Below the pieces are notes generated by a model that was given only the letters and a program-made list of their open reading frames with translations, was not told the DNA's origin and ran no database searches. From Acididesulfobacillus acetoxydans (GTDB taxonomy: Bacteria; Bacillota; Desulfitobacteriia; Desulfitobacteriales; Desulfitobacteriaceae), in the NCBI RefSeq assembly GCF_902729405.1, contig NZ_LR746496.1, positions 2,480,001 to 2,544,000 of the forward strand: 64,000 nucleotides of DNA, read 5' to 3'. The first letter of the stretch is position 1, and each line of letters starts with the position of its first letter. Below are positions 44,346 to 55,455 of this stretch, piece after piece. Made by a program: the position numbers and the translations under genes.

Positions 44346-45433
44346 GCCAGGAGAAAATATCCGGGAGCCAGGTTTCCACTGTCCTTTTTATTCTGGTCAT
44401 GGCGACCGGCGTCTTGTTTGTTCCCGGGATTACAGCCCGTAGGGCGTTCCAGTCCGCCTGGCTGGTCCCGCTCGCCATCCCTCTTTTAACCGGTTTGATC
44501 AGTCTCTGGGCTGTATACCGGCTGGGGCAGCGCTTTCCCGCCAAGACCGTGATCGAGTACAGTCCTTTGCTCTTGGGCAAGGTTTTAGGGAAAGGGCTGG
44601 GACTCCTTTACATCCTGTTTTTCCTTATGACCAACATTCTCGTGATCCGGGAGTTTTCTGTTTTTCTCACGGTTACCCTTTTGCCGGAAACCCCCGGCTA
44701 CGTCTTGAATATCTCGGTGGTCCTCTTGGCCGCCTATATCGTCAGCAAAGGGATCGAAGTCATCGCCCGCATGGCCCAGTTTGTCCTTCCTCTTTTTCTC
44801 GCCAGCCTGTCTATGCTCTTGCTGCTTTCCGTGCCGGAAATGGCCCCAAGGCGCCTGCTGCCTCTCCTGGAGGGCGGGTTCCTGCCTGTCGTGAAGGCTT
44901 CCTTGGTACCCTCCGCCTGGTATGGTGAGATCGTCGTCTTGCTGCTCCTCCTACCCCATTTGAACAAACCGCGCGAACTCCCGCGCAAGGGAGTCTTGGC
45001 CTTGGCCTGGATCACGGTTTTTCTAACCCTGGACATCCTGGCGACTTTACTGGTTTTTGGACCCTATTTATCCGGGCAGCTGACCTTCCCTTTCTGGACC
45101 TTGGCCCGCTTCATCGAGTTTCATAAATCTTTCTCGCGTTGGGAGACCCTGATCGTCATCCTCTGGGAAGCCGGCATGATCCTCAAGGTAGCCCTGTTAT
45201 ATTACGCAGCCTGTTTAGGCAGCCTGCAGTGGCTGGGCAAGGCCCCCTTCGGCTGGGTTCTCGGCGTCTTGGGCGGGGTGCAGATTTTAGCCGCCTGCTA
45301 TCTCGTCGGAGGGCAGATTCAGCTGGCAGCCATCCTGGAACATGTCTTTCCCTTATTTGCCCTGCCCTTCGAGATAGGGCTGCCGCTTTTCCTTGTGGGG
45401 ATTGCCCGCCTGCGCAACTTAGGGAGGGTTTGA
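44342..45433 (+). CDS. gerAB: Spore germination receptor B subunit (permease-like)
   Basis: A 363-aa protein with ten helices of the amino acid permease-like GerB family (SGSQVSTVLFILVMATG-like start, FLFFLMTNILVIREFSVFL, WTLARFIEFHKSF). It is thought to bind the germinant. TTG at 44342 overlaps the gerAA stop (TTGA). gerAC follows after one base. The germinant cannot be inferred. Confidence 0.93.
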   Translation: MSQEKISGSQVSTVLFILVMATGVLFVPGITARRAFQSAWLVPLAIPLLTGLISLWAVYRLGQRFPAKTVIEYSPLLLGKVLGKGLGLLYILFFLMTNILVIREFSVFLTVTLLPETPGYVLNISVVLLAAYIVSKGIEVIARMAQFVLPLFLASLSMLLLLSVPEMAPRRLLPLLEGGFLPVVKASLVPSAWYGEIVVLLLLLPHLNKPRELPRKGVLALAWITVFLTLDILATLLVFGPYLSGQLTFPFWTLARFIEFHKSFSRWETLIVILWEAGMILKVALLYYAACLGSLQWLGKAPFGWVLGVLGGVQILAACYLVGGQIQLAAILEHVFPLFALPFEIGLPLFLVGIARLRNLGRV

Positions 45434-45434
45434 G

Positions 45435-46616
45435 ATGAGACGCACACGGAGATACCTGGGACTTCTCCTTTCCCTCCTCCTGCTCCTGAGCGCGGGGGGA
45501 TGCTGGAGCCGTAAAGATGTGGAAGAACTCGGGATCGTCACTTTAGTGGGTTATGATCGCATTATGCGGAACGGACACGAGATGTGGCAGGAGTCCATTC
45601 GGATCCTGAGCGGCATGGCCCCCGCCCAAGGAGGTAAACCCCAAGGACTGAGCAGCGAAACCCTGTTTAAAGGGACGGGACTGACGATTCAGCAGGCCGG
45701 GACGAACTTGAACCTGCGGACTTCCCGTCTGCCCTTCTACGGCGATATCGTGGGCGCGATCATCGGGGAGAAGGCGGCAGAGGAGAATCTGCGGGACATC
45801 GTCGATCTCCTTCTGCGCCATCCTCAAGCCAGGCCCGGCACGTATATCCTGGTCTGCAAGGGGGAGGCCTTTAACCTGATGCGCTCCGAACCGGAAATGA
45901 CCAAAACTCTGTCTAAGGAACTGAATGAAATGATAGAACAACGGGTCTGCCGCTTAGGAGTGTCTTTCCCGGTCACTTTGGCCCAGTTTGCCGAATGGCT
46001 CCTCTCTCCGGACAGGGACGCGGTGGCGAGCGAAGTTCAACCCGTCTATCCTCGGGAGAATACGCCGAAAACTGTCTCCCAGTCGCTCCTCGTCTCCGGG
46101 TTGGCGGTGTTCCGCGGGCCGAAGTTGGTCGGGTTTCTCAATAAGGAAGAGAGCCTGGGGACCGAACTCATCGTCCACTCGCTCAACAGGGCTCAGGTTG
46201 CCATTCCGCTGCCCGAGGACGGACGCTATTTCACTTACCAGGTGATGTCCGGTCGGCACAAAATTATACCGTCGGTGCAGGACGGGAAAGTGTCTTACCG
46301 GGTAGAGATTGACGTCAAAGGGGCGGTCTTCGATGCCGCCGGACACGAGCTTTCCCTGCAGAGCGCGGAACATGTCGAAGCCTTGGCGGCTGACAAAATC
46401 CGCGGCATTGTGCTGAGAGCCGTACAGAAGGCCAAAGACTTTCGCGCCGATTATCTCGGGCTCAGCCAGGAACTGCACCGTACGGATCCCGCCGAGTGGG
46501 AGGAAATACAGCCCCAGTGGCGGGAAAATTTCGTCGAAGCCCCGGTTGACGTTGAGGTCAAAGCCCAGGTCCTCAGCAGCGGTTCCTTGGGAGCGAAACT
46601 GCCGCTTAAGCCATAG
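45435..46616 (+). CDS. gerAC: Spore germination receptor C subunit (lipoprotein)
   Basis: A 393-aa lipoprotein with signal peptide and lipobox LLLLLSAGGC-W (Cys about 24). The following GerC domain has VEELGIVTLVGYD and a C-terminal part typical of the family. It anchors to the outer face of the spore inner membrane. ATG 45435 follows GGGAGGGTTTGAG. Last gene of the gerA operon. Confidence 0.93.
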   Translation: MRRTRRYLGLLLSLLLLLSAGGCWSRKDVEELGIVTLVGYDRIMRNGHEMWQESIRILSGMAPAQGGKPQGLSSETLFKGTGLTIQQAGTNLNLRTSRLPFYGDIVGAIIGEKAAEENLRDIVDLLLRHPQARPGTYILVCKGEAFNLMRSEPEMTKTLSKELNEMIEQRVCRLGVSFPVTLAQFAEWLLSPDRDAVASEVQPVYPRENTPKTVSQSLLVSGLAVFRGPKLVGFLNKEESLGTELIVHSLNRAQVAIPLPEDGRYFTYQVMSGRHKIIPSVQDGKVSYRVEIDVKGAVFDAAGHELSLQSAEHVEALAADKIRGIVLRAVQKAKDFRADYLGLSQELHRTDPAEWEEIQPQWRENFVEAPVDVEVKAQVLSSGSLGAKLPLKP

Positions 46617-46763
46617 AGCAGGGGGAGGGGGCGCCCCAGACGGCGCCCGCCCGCTTGGCCGCACGCGAAAAGCGGCCAGGGTTCGCCGCCGCGAGGGAAA
46701 GGAACGGGTCAGCGGGCGATGTCCGGGGAGCCGTGAATGGTCTACGGGGTGAGCGGGAAGGTC

Positions 46764-46820
46764 ATGGCGGTTTAAGTGCCGCCTCAGAGGGCAATTATAC
46801 GGGGAGTGACGCGCGCGTCA
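46764..46820. repeat. Hairpin and 14-bp palindrome upstream of glnS
   Basis: A GGCGG/CCGCC hairpin at about 46764-46783 is followed by the perfect palindrome TGACGCGCGCGTCA at 46807-46820. The first could end the germination operon (no T-run) and the second could be an operator. No T-box is present before this tRNA synthetase gene. Nothing else is seen in 46617-46985. Confidence 0.5.
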
Positions 46821-46985
46821 TGGTCCGGAGGTGGACAGGTCGGCCGCTCTCGCTTAAAATAGAAGGATAATCGGTAAGATAGGAACATACTGGTAGAGGG
46901 GGTCACGCTTATCATTACGGAATCGAATACCTCGGAAGCGTCAGATCTGACCGGTCGGGCCAAGTCCGCAGGTTCGCCCGGCTTT

Positions 46986-48707
<1,722 letters not shown>

Positions 48708-48848
48708 GGCACAACGGCGATCTAAAGGTTGGCGAAACGGCCGTATGCGGCAGCAAAAGCTCTTTAAAATTGAGGCACAACGGCCCGCCTTTGCTGCTGC
48801 CTTCTTCTTCACGACATGTTCACACTTTATTCATGACCGGGGCACAAT

Positions 48849-48876
48849 CTTAGGTTAAACTCTGGTTAAACCTAAG
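48849..48876. promoter_or_regulatory. Operator-like inverted/direct repeat
   Basis: CTTAGGTTAAAC-TCTG-GTTAAACCTAAG (12-bp arms, one mismatch), which also contains GGTTAAAC twice with an 11-bp period. It lies about 50 nt before the SHOCT gene start; the 11-bp period is typical of OmpR-type regulators. Confidence 0.55.
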
Positions 48877-48925
48877 GGTGCAGAAAAAGAAGCAGAGTTT
48901 AAACGTGAAGAAGGAGGAACCGGTC

Positions 48926-49108
48926 ATGATGTTTTTGGCAATTATTTTGGTCATCGCCCTCTTTTATTATGCGGTGAGACAGCCCGTGCCGGGCGTCAGC
49001 CCGTCCTGCGGCAAGCGCGATGCGCTGGATGTTTTGCGTGAACGCTATGCCCGGGGTGAAATGGACGCGGCGGAATTTCGCGCGCGCAGAGAAGAACTTA
49101 GTCGGTGA
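48926..49108 (+). CDS. Small SHOCT-domain membrane protein, 60 aa
   Basis: One N-terminal helix (MMFLAIILVIALFYYAV) is followed by a SHOCT motif (about 33-60: ALDVLRERYARGEMDAAEFRARREEL). SHOCT motifs are short helical oligomerisation modules found next to other domains or membrane helices. ATG 48926 follows GAAGGAGGAACCGGTC. A related gene follows 208 nt downstream. Confidence 0.85.
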   Translation: MMFLAIILVIALFYYAVRQPVPGVSPSCGKRDALDVLRERYARGEMDAAEFRARREELSR

Positions 49109-49316
49109 GAAAGAAACCGGCGGAGAACGGGGCCGGCCGGAATAATCAGGCTCGGAACGGAGAAAACTAATTCGGCGCCAAGCTCGCACTTTTCCCCTGG
49201 GCTTGGGAACATACGGCGAAGATGTTGCCCGCAACGTCTTACTGGGATTCCGGCCCCATGGCGAGTCGGAGCGCCCGGACGGAGGAAGTTCGGGTAAGAA
49301 ACGGAGGGTACGGACT

Positions 49317-49592
49317 ATGATGGGATGGGGTTGGGGCTATGGCCCCGGAAACGGCTTTTTTGGCGGCTATTGGTGGATGGGCATCATTATGTTGGCGGTT
49401 CAGGCTCTCTTCTGGGGTCTGGTGATTTATTTCGGCATCCGCCTTTTTCAGGGTGGCGCTTCTCGGATCACCAATGGGAACGGGGGTTCGCATGTGCGTA
49501 TTGATCCTGTGGATATTCTTAAGGAGCGTTACGCCCGAGGAGAAATAGACGCCGAAGAATACCGGCGGCGCAAGGAAGATCTGCAAAGCTGA
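49317..49592 (+). CDS. SHOCT-domain membrane protein, 91 aa
   Basis: Gly/Trp/Tyr-rich head (MMGWGWGYGPGNGFFGG), one membrane helix (about 22-43) and a C-terminal SHOCT motif (ILKERYARGEIDAEEYRRRKEDL) very similar to that of the preceding gene, so the pair arose by duplication of the motif. ATG 49317 follows GGAGGGTACGGACT. Such proteins often sit in metal- or envelope-stress loci; no specific function known. Confidence 0.85.
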   Translation: MMGWGWGYGPGNGFFGGYWWMGIIMLAVQALFWGLVIYFGIRLFQGGASRITNGNGGSHVRIDPVDILKERYARGEIDAEEYRRRKEDLQS

Positions 49593-49767
49593 ACGGTCGG
49601 GTTTGGTTGCAGGTGGTCAAGGAGCACGGAGAAAATGCCAGTAACCTTTTGCGTCTTCAGCCTTGGCTCGTTTCCGGCCTCCGGCTTCTGACCTCCGGCC
49701 TCTGGACTGAGAGGCTCAGCCGCATGCCCCTAGCTTCAGCCATGAGGTTGATTCAGAGGTTTAAGTC

Positions 49768-49805
49768 AAATCCGCTTCTCACAACAAGGGGGCGGATTTT
49801 TTTCT
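49768..49805 (+). terminator. Terminator after the SHOCT genes
   Basis: AAATCCGC and GCGGATTT separated by a 16-nt loop, followed by TTTTCTTTT. Confidence 0.85.
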
Positions 49806-49967
49806 TTTCAGATTCTGGCCCCAGGCGGCCGCGCCGGCCCCTTGGTGCGCCTCGCCGTATTCTCGGGACAGCATACCGTGCCGCCTCGGGATACCATACT
49901 GACGGCTATGTCCGGGAGGGTTTAAGTCTGCCGGCGAGGGTTTGGGACCGAACAGCGTCTCCGCTGT

Positions 49968-50010
49968 GCGTGACGTTCGCGAGCTAAAGGTGACACGTTC
50001 GCAAGCTGAG
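49968..50010. repeat. 22-bp direct repeat upstream of hypA
   Basis: GTGACGTTCGCGAGCT and GTGACACGTTCGCAAGCT, start to start about 21-22 bp (two helical turns), about 130 nt before hypA. It could be a regulator site. The rest of 49806-50136 has repeats of CCTCCGGC near 49680 but no gene. Confidence 0.6.
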
Positions 50011-50136
50011 GCTGGTCAACCTTGGGTGAAAAATGCTAAAATAGTCATAAGCCGCGGGCGACCGGATGCTCCGAAAGGTTGAGTTTCCGCTCAGGAGCGA
50101 AGGGGACGGTGAACCTCGCGAAAGGAGTCGGAAGAG

Positions 50137-50505
50137 ATGCATGAGATGGGCCTCATGGCCGAAATGGTGGATCTTCTGGCGGAGAGTGCCAAAGAACATC
50201 AAGTGCGCCGCATCGATAAGGTGAAGCTGATCGTGGGAAAAATGACCAACGCCCTGCCCGATGCCCTCCAAATGGCCTTTGACGTGTATAAAGAACAGGA
50301 ACTTTTCAGTCCCTCGGCCGTCCTCGAGATTGAGGAAAGAGAGACCATCGGGCACTGTGCCGAATGCGGGACGACCTTTCCGGTCCGGGACAACGCACTT
50401 TTCATCTGCCCGTCTTGTCAGGGACTGAGAATCGATATCGTTTCGGGACGGGAACTGTACATTGAAAACTATGAGGGAGAAGAGGAAACCCGTTATGACA
50501 ATTAA
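50137..50505 (+). CDS. hypA: Hydrogenase nickel chaperone HypA
   Basis: A 122-aa Ni/Zn protein. The N-terminal MHEMGL gives the Ni-binding His2; the zinc site is CAECG and CPSC (about 73-92). It delivers nickel with HypB to the large subunit of NiFe hydrogenase. ATG 50137 follows GAAAGGAGTCGGAAG. The stop lies beyond the hypB start (overlap 11 nt), so the genes are coupled. Confidence 0.95.
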   Translation: MHEMGLMAEMVDLLAESAKEHQVRRIDKVKLIVGKMTNALPDALQMAFDVYKEQELFSPSAVLEIEERETIGHCAECGTTFPVRDNALFICPSCQGLRIDIVSGRELYIENYEGEEETRYDN

Positions 50506-51166
50506 AGTGGACCTGGGAACCCCTTTGCTCGCCCGCAATGAAGAGATGGCTGAAGAAATACGTTACCTGGCGGCAGAGAACCAGATTTTTATCGTTAACA
50601 TCATGAGTTCGCCCGGGGCAGGAAAGACCACACTGTTGGAACAGGCCCTGGGCTATTTGACAAAAGAACTGCGGACGGCGGTCATCGAAGGGGACATTGC
50701 GACCACGCGCGATGCGGATCGCATTTCCGCCCACGGGGTGGAAGCGGTGCAGCTCAATACCGAGGGGGCTTGTCATCTGGATGCCCGGATGGTTTACCGA
50801 GCCATGCAAAAGCTGGATCTAACTCAAGTGGACCTTCTCCTGATCGAAAACATCGGTAATTTGGTCTGCCCGGCCGAATTCAACCTTGGTGAGGACCTGC
50901 GCCTTGTTCTGCTGAGCACGACGGAAGGGAACGATAAAGTGGTGAAATATCCTGTTATGTTCCGGGATGCTCAGATGTTGGTCATCAACAAGGTAGACCT
51001 CTTGCCTTATACCGATTTCAGCAGGGAGGAACTGGCCGGCGATGTGGCAGGACTCAATCCCGCCCTGGAAATTTTCTATACTTCGGCCCGCAGCGGCGAA
51101 GGTGTAGAGAATTGGGTCAAACGGCTGGTCGGGCTCGTCCGAGCTAAGTATGGGGTATCTTCATGA
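50495..51166 (+). CDS. hypB: Hydrogenase GTPase HypB
   Basis: A 223-aa SIMIBI GTPase with Walker A SSPGAGKTTLLEQ, G2/G3 VIEGDIATTRDADR and base-recognition NKVDLLPY. It hydrolyses GTP to release nickel with HypA. It lacks the His-rich N-terminal stretch found in some HypB that store nickel. ATG 50495 chosen from GAGAAGAGG upstream; the extended frame from 50462 overlaps hypA more. hypF starts four bases before its end. Confidence 0.95.
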   Translation: MTIKVDLGTPLLARNEEMAEEIRYLAAENQIFIVNIMSSPGAGKTTLLEQALGYLTKELRTAVIEGDIATTRDADRISAHGVEAVQLNTEGACHLDARMVYRAMQKLDLTQVDLLLIENIGNLVCPAEFNLGEDLRLVLLSTTEGNDKVVKYPVMFRDAQMLVINKVDLLPYTDFSREELAGDVAGLNPALEIFYTSARSGEGVENWVKRLVGLVRAKYGVSS

Positions 51167-53697
51167 GGGAAACATCCGGGTCGGGACAGGCTTGTTGGCA
51201 TATTCAGATCACGGGGATGGTTCAGGGAGTGGGTTTTCGCCCCTATTTGTACCGTCTGGCGCAAGACTACGGTTTGCTGGGCTGGGTGCTGAACGACGGC
51301 GAAGGGGTGGAGCTCGAGGTGCAGGGGCCGCGTGCGGCTCTTGCCGGTTTCTTGGAGGCGTTGCCGCGGGAAAAGCCCCCTTTGGCCCAAATTCACGGCT
51401 TGACTAAACAAGAGCGCCCGCCGGGGACTTTCACGCGTTTCGAAATTCGCGCCAGCGTCCTGCACTCGCGTCCCCAGGTTCTTATCCCTCCCGACCTGGC
51501 TATTTGTCCGCAGTGCCGGGAGGAAGTTCTGGCCGCCGGGGAGCGTTATCACCATTATCCCTTTACTAACTGTACTTATTGCGGCCCGCGCTTTACGGTA
51601 GTTAAAGGGCTTCCTTATGACCGTGTGCGCACCTCGATGGCGGCCTTTGAGATGTGTCCCGAATGTGCGGCAGATTACCGCAATCCCTTGCACCGGCGCT
51701 TCCACGCCCAACCTACGGCCTGCAGCCGCTGCGGTCCCCAGGTTACCCTCCTGGACCGAGAAGGGGTGCCGCTGTCGGGCCATTGGGAAGAGAGATTTTC
51801 CGTTCTGCTGCGGGCGGGCAAAATCTTTGCCGTCAAGGGGATCGGAGGGTTTCATCTTGTCTGTTCGGCCCTGAACCAAGAGGCCGTTCAACGCCTGCGC
51901 CAGGCCAAGAAGCGCCCCTTTCGTCCCTTGGCCGTTATGGCCAAAGATGTGGCAACGGTGAAGAAGTATTGCCGTGTCAGTCCTCTGGAGCGGGAAACCC
52001 TTCTCGGTCCGGCGGCTCCTATCGTCATTCTGGAGACCAAGCCGGGAGCGGTTCCGGAGAACTTGGCTCCCCGGCAAAAGACTCTGGGAGTTATGCTCCC
52101 CTATAGTCCTTTGCATATCCTGCTTTTTACCGCGGAGACTGATCTTTTGGTCATGACGAGCGGGAATGCGCGGGGTCTGCCTATCGTCAAGGATAACGAG
52201 GAGGCTTTGCGCGATTTGTCTCCCTTTGCCGACTATTTCCTCGTGCATAACCGGGAAATCGTCAATCGCTGTGATGACTCGGTCGTGCGCGTGATCCAAG
52301 GCGGCGTCCATTTTTACCGCCGTTCCCGCGGCTATGTACCGGCCCCGGTGGCTTTAACTCTTGATACGGAAGCCGACGTGTTGGGCTGCGGCGGGGAGAT
52401 GAAAAATACCTTCTGCCTCATCCAGGGGCGGAACGCTTTTCTCAGCCAGCACCTCGGTGACATGACTTACCTGGAGGGCTTGGAAAATTACCGCCGGGCC
52501 CTGCGGCACTTGCAAGGGCTTTTGCAAATCGCGCCCCGGATCATCGGCTATGATCTTCACCCTCAGTACAGTGTCACTCCCCTCGTGCGCGGACTGTTTG
52601 AGGGCCCGGATGAGACGGAGGGGGAGGCAGAGGGGAATAAGAATGTTAAGAGAGAGGGAGGTATACAGAGAAGCGGAGGTATAAAGAAAGAGGGCGGTAT
52701 AAAGGGAAGCGGGGGTATAAAGAGAAACGAGCAGGTTCCTGTCCGCTTTTTCGCCGTCCAGCACCATCACGCTCACCTGGCCTCAGCCATGGCGGACAAT
52801 GCCCTGGAGGGGGAAGTCATCGGGGCTATCCTGGACGGAACCGGCTACGGCACGGACGGCACACTTTGGGGGTTTGAGATCCTCAGCGGCGGTTACCGGT
52901 CGTTTACCCGGCAGGTGCACTTGGCACCCGTGCCTCTGCCCGGGGGGGAACGTGCGGTTCTCAATCCCTGGCTGACCGCGACGGCTTATCTCTTGACCTA
53001 CCTGGGTGAGGAGGGGAAAAGTTTGGCCGAGCGCTGTTTCCCGGGCAGAGAAAAGGATGTGGCCCAGGTAGCGCGTATGCTTGAACACGAGGTCAATGCG
53101 CCTGGGGCCAGTGGGGCGGGGCGGCTTTTTGATGCGGCGGCCGCTTTACTCGGAATTTGCCTGACCAGTACGTACGACGGTCAGGCGGCCATGGAGCTTG
53201 GGGAGCTGGCGAGAGTGAGCCTCTCCGCAGGCGGGTTTTCGTCGGCGGCTGCGTTGGGACCCGGGGAACCCGCTTCTGATCGCGTTGATGATACCTGGCA
53301 AGAGTACCGTGTCGGGCAGTGTGTATCCGGGGAGTCCGCCTCTTATCCCTTTGGCTTGAGGGACGGCATTCTGGAGGCAGATGGGCTTCTGCGGGGAATA
53401 CTCCGCGACCGGCAAGCCGGCTTCGCAGTCAGAAAAATAGCCGTCAAATTTCATCGGAGCGTGGCGCAAATGGTCTTAGCGGGTGTCAAAGAGGCTTTTC
53501 GCCACACTGGGTTACGACGGGTGGTCCTAAGCGGCGGGGTCTGGCAGAATCCGCTGCTTCTGGACTTGGCGCTCGAGCTTCTCAGCGCCAACGGGTTTAC
53601 CGTCTATACCCATCGGTCCGTTCCCGCCAATGACGGGGGTTTGTCCTTGGGTCAGGCGGTGGCGGCTTATCATATGTGGCTGAGCGAGCAGAGTTAG
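51163..53697 (+). CDS. hypF: Carbamoyl transferase HypF with repeat insert
   Basis: A 844-aa protein that makes the CN ligand precursor of the NiFe site by transferring carbamoyl from carbamoyl phosphate to HypE. Domains: acylphosphatase (about 10-95; ITGMVQGVGFRPYLYRLA), two zinc fingers (CPQC, CTYCG, CPEC, CSRCG, about 110-190), YrdC-like (about 200-390) and Kae1-like (about 400-840; VQHHHAHLAS, GTGYGTDGTLWG). Oddity: about 45 residues (near 487-525) between the YrdC/Kae1 parts are a low-complexity repeat of GGIK-type words encoded by a DNA tandem repeat at 52620-52735. hypC, D and E are not in the window. Confidence 0.95.
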   Translation: MRETSGSGQACWHIQITGMVQGVGFRPYLYRLAQDYGLLGWVLNDGEGVELEVQGPRAALAGFLEALPREKPPLAQIHGLTKQERPPGTFTRFEIRASVLHSRPQVLIPPDLAICPQCREEVLAAGERYHHYPFTNCTYCGPRFTVVKGLPYDRVRTSMAAFEMCPECAADYRNPLHRRFHAQPTACSRCGPQVTLLDREGVPLSGHWEERFSVLLRAGKIFAVKGIGGFHLVCSALNQEAVQRLRQAKKRPFRPLAVMAKDVATVKKYCRVSPLERETLLGPAAPIVILETKPGAVPENLAPRQKTLGVMLPYSPLHILLFTAETDLLVMTSGNARGLPIVKDNEEALRDLSPFADYFLVHNREIVNRCDDSVVRVIQGGVHFYRRSRGYVPAPVALTLDTEADVLGCGGEMKNTFCLIQGRNAFLSQHLGDMTYLEGLENYRRALRHLQGLLQIAPRIIGYDLHPQYSVTPLVRGLFEGPDETEGEAEGNKNVKREGGIQRSGGIKKEGGIKGSGGIKRNEQVPVRFFAVQHHHAHLASAMADNALEGEVIGAILDGTGYGTDGTLWGFEILSGGYRSFTRQVHLAPVPLPGGERAVLNPWLTATAYLLTYLGEEGKSLAERCFPGREKDVAQVARMLEHEVNAPGASGAGRLFDAAAALLGICLTSTYDGQAAMELGELARVSLSAGGFSSAAALGPGEPASDRVDDTWQEYRVGQCVSGESASYPFGLRDGILEADGLLRGILRDRQAGFAVRKIAVKFHRSVAQMVLAGVKEAFRHTGLRRVVLSGGVWQNPLLLDLALELLSANGFTVYTHRSVPANDGGLSLGQAVAAYHMWLSEQS
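52620..52735. repeat. In-frame tandem repeat within hypF
   Basis: Four imperfect copies of about 21-24 bp with core GGAGGTATAAAGA/GGCGGTATAAAGG/GGGGGTATAAAGA, all multiples of three so the frame is kept. Confidence 0.88.
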
Positions 53698-53828
53698 CAA
53701 GCCGGCGGGACCTTTGGGGCTATACTAACGAAGTTAGACGGCATTCGGCTGAGTGAGCAAGGTTGCGGCTATTCTCTGCAAGGAACAGGGAGCGAGTATG
53801 ATGATTTGGAGAAAGGGGCAAAGGAAGG

Positions 53829-54440
53829 ATGGAGTTTCTCTGCGTGGACTTTGAGTTTAGCGTTAAAAGGGCCTTTGGCAGTCCGCGGGCCTGGTTCCCG
53901 GAAATCATTGAGGTGGGGGGGGTGCGGGTCAGCGCCGAGGGCGAACTCGGTTTGGAGCGATACGGGGCCTTTGTCAAACCGCGTTTTTGGCCGCGCTTGG
54001 GACCGGATTGTTACGGGATCACGGGTATCAGGCAGGAGGATGTGGATCAGGGGGTTTCCTTGGAAGACGCGCTTCCCAGACTGAAGGACTTGGCCCCGGC
54101 CCCGGACACCTGGCTGGTCGCCTGGGGAGACGCTGACCGGCGCATTCTCGGCCATGTATGTGAACAGTATGGGCTCGAGTATCCCTATCTTTGGGAGAAT
54201 TACTGTGATCTGGCGGAATCATATAAAAATTTTGCTCAACTGGAGAGGACGGCATCTCTAAAAACCGCCGTGACGGAAATGAAGGTAGAACAGGTGGGCA
54301 TCCTCCATTCCGCCTTGGATGACGCGGTTAACGCGGCTCTGGTCATGCAGAAAATGCTGGCTCAGGGATGGTCGGCGGAGCGGGCTTCCCTTATTCCCGA
54401 GTCGGGGAAGAAAAAAGCGGGCGGTCACCGGGGAGTCTAG
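53829..54440 (+). CDS. DEDDh 3'-5' exonuclease (KapD-like)
   Basis: A 203-aa exonuclease with Exo I CVDFEF (Asp, Glu), Exo II around WLVAWGDADRRIL and Exo III HSALDDAVNAAL (His, Asp). It resembles Bacillus KapD and the ERI-1 group, which act on RNA or in sporulation control. ATG 53829 follows AAAGGAAGG. It converges with the broken glutamate-synthase-like gene, stops 30 nt apart. Confidence 0.86.
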   Translation: MEFLCVDFEFSVKRAFGSPRAWFPEIIEVGGVRVSAEGELGLERYGAFVKPRFWPRLGPDCYGITGIRQEDVDQGVSLEDALPRLKDLAPAPDTWLVAWGDADRRILGHVCEQYGLEYPYLWENYCDLAESYKNFAQLERTASLKTAVTEMKVEQVGILHSALDDAVNAALVMQKMLAQGWSAERASLIPESGKKKAGGHRGV

Positions 54441-55455
54441 GCCCATCCCGCTTGACACCCGGGGGGAATTTCACCAAGCCCGTTTCACCCCGGTTATCTC
54501 AGCTGTCAAGGCATCGAGAGCCACAAGGTCGTCGGGGTTCAGTTCTTTTAGAGAAGTCTTGCCCAGTGCGCGCATGGCTTCCTCCATTTCCAGAACGAGG
54601 GCACTAATCGCGTTCACGACACTGGTGGCCGCTTGTTCAATATTGAGCTTGTTTTTGCTGAGGGAATCATAAAAGACCAGGGTGGTCGGCGGCTCCCAAG
54701 GAATCACTTTGTCCAATTGCCTGTGGGGCAAAGAGAAAAGCGGCACGCTGGCCATATAAATAGCATCGGCACCCAAAGCCAGGGCCTTGAGGCATTCCCC
54801 GGGCGTGAAGAAGCCGCCGGCGATAATCAGGCTCACTTTGTCGCGCGCTTGTTGCCGGGTCAAAAAACGCTGGGCGCGCATCAAAGCAACCAGGGTAGGA
54901 AGGCCGAAATCGTCCTGCTTGATAGAGGAAGAGGCGTGCGAGCCCCCTTGGGCCCCGTCGATAACCAAAACGTCAAAACCCAATTTGAGTGCTGCCTCCA
55001 GGTCTTCCTCCAGGTTCCCCGTGGCCATTAGTTTTAAGGCGAGCGGGACGCCGCGGGCTTTTTGCCGCAAAGTCTTGACGAAGCCGGGCCAATCGCCGGG
55101 CTTGCTGATTCCGGGCGGGGCGGGCAGTCCGATGGCGGCGGCCCCGGGAGTGAGTCCCGAGAGTTCCTGGGCCCGGCCTTGGAACTCGGACGCCTCGATG
55201 CGCACCGGTCCGGTGTCTGCCCCCTGCCCGGTTTGCACTTCCAACATGTCGGCGGAGGCGATCTGTTCCGGCGTCCTGGCTCCCCAAGCCCAGCGCACGA
55301 TTTGCAGGACGTATTTACCGGCGGCGGCCCGTTCTTCCGGCAAAAAAGGCCCTTCTCCCGAGCAGGTGCTGGTCTGCAGGGTTTTTGCGGCTTTGGCCAG
55401 GGCTATTTTCGCTTCGGCGCTCAGGGCTACACCGTAGCCCATGGCGCTGATCATG

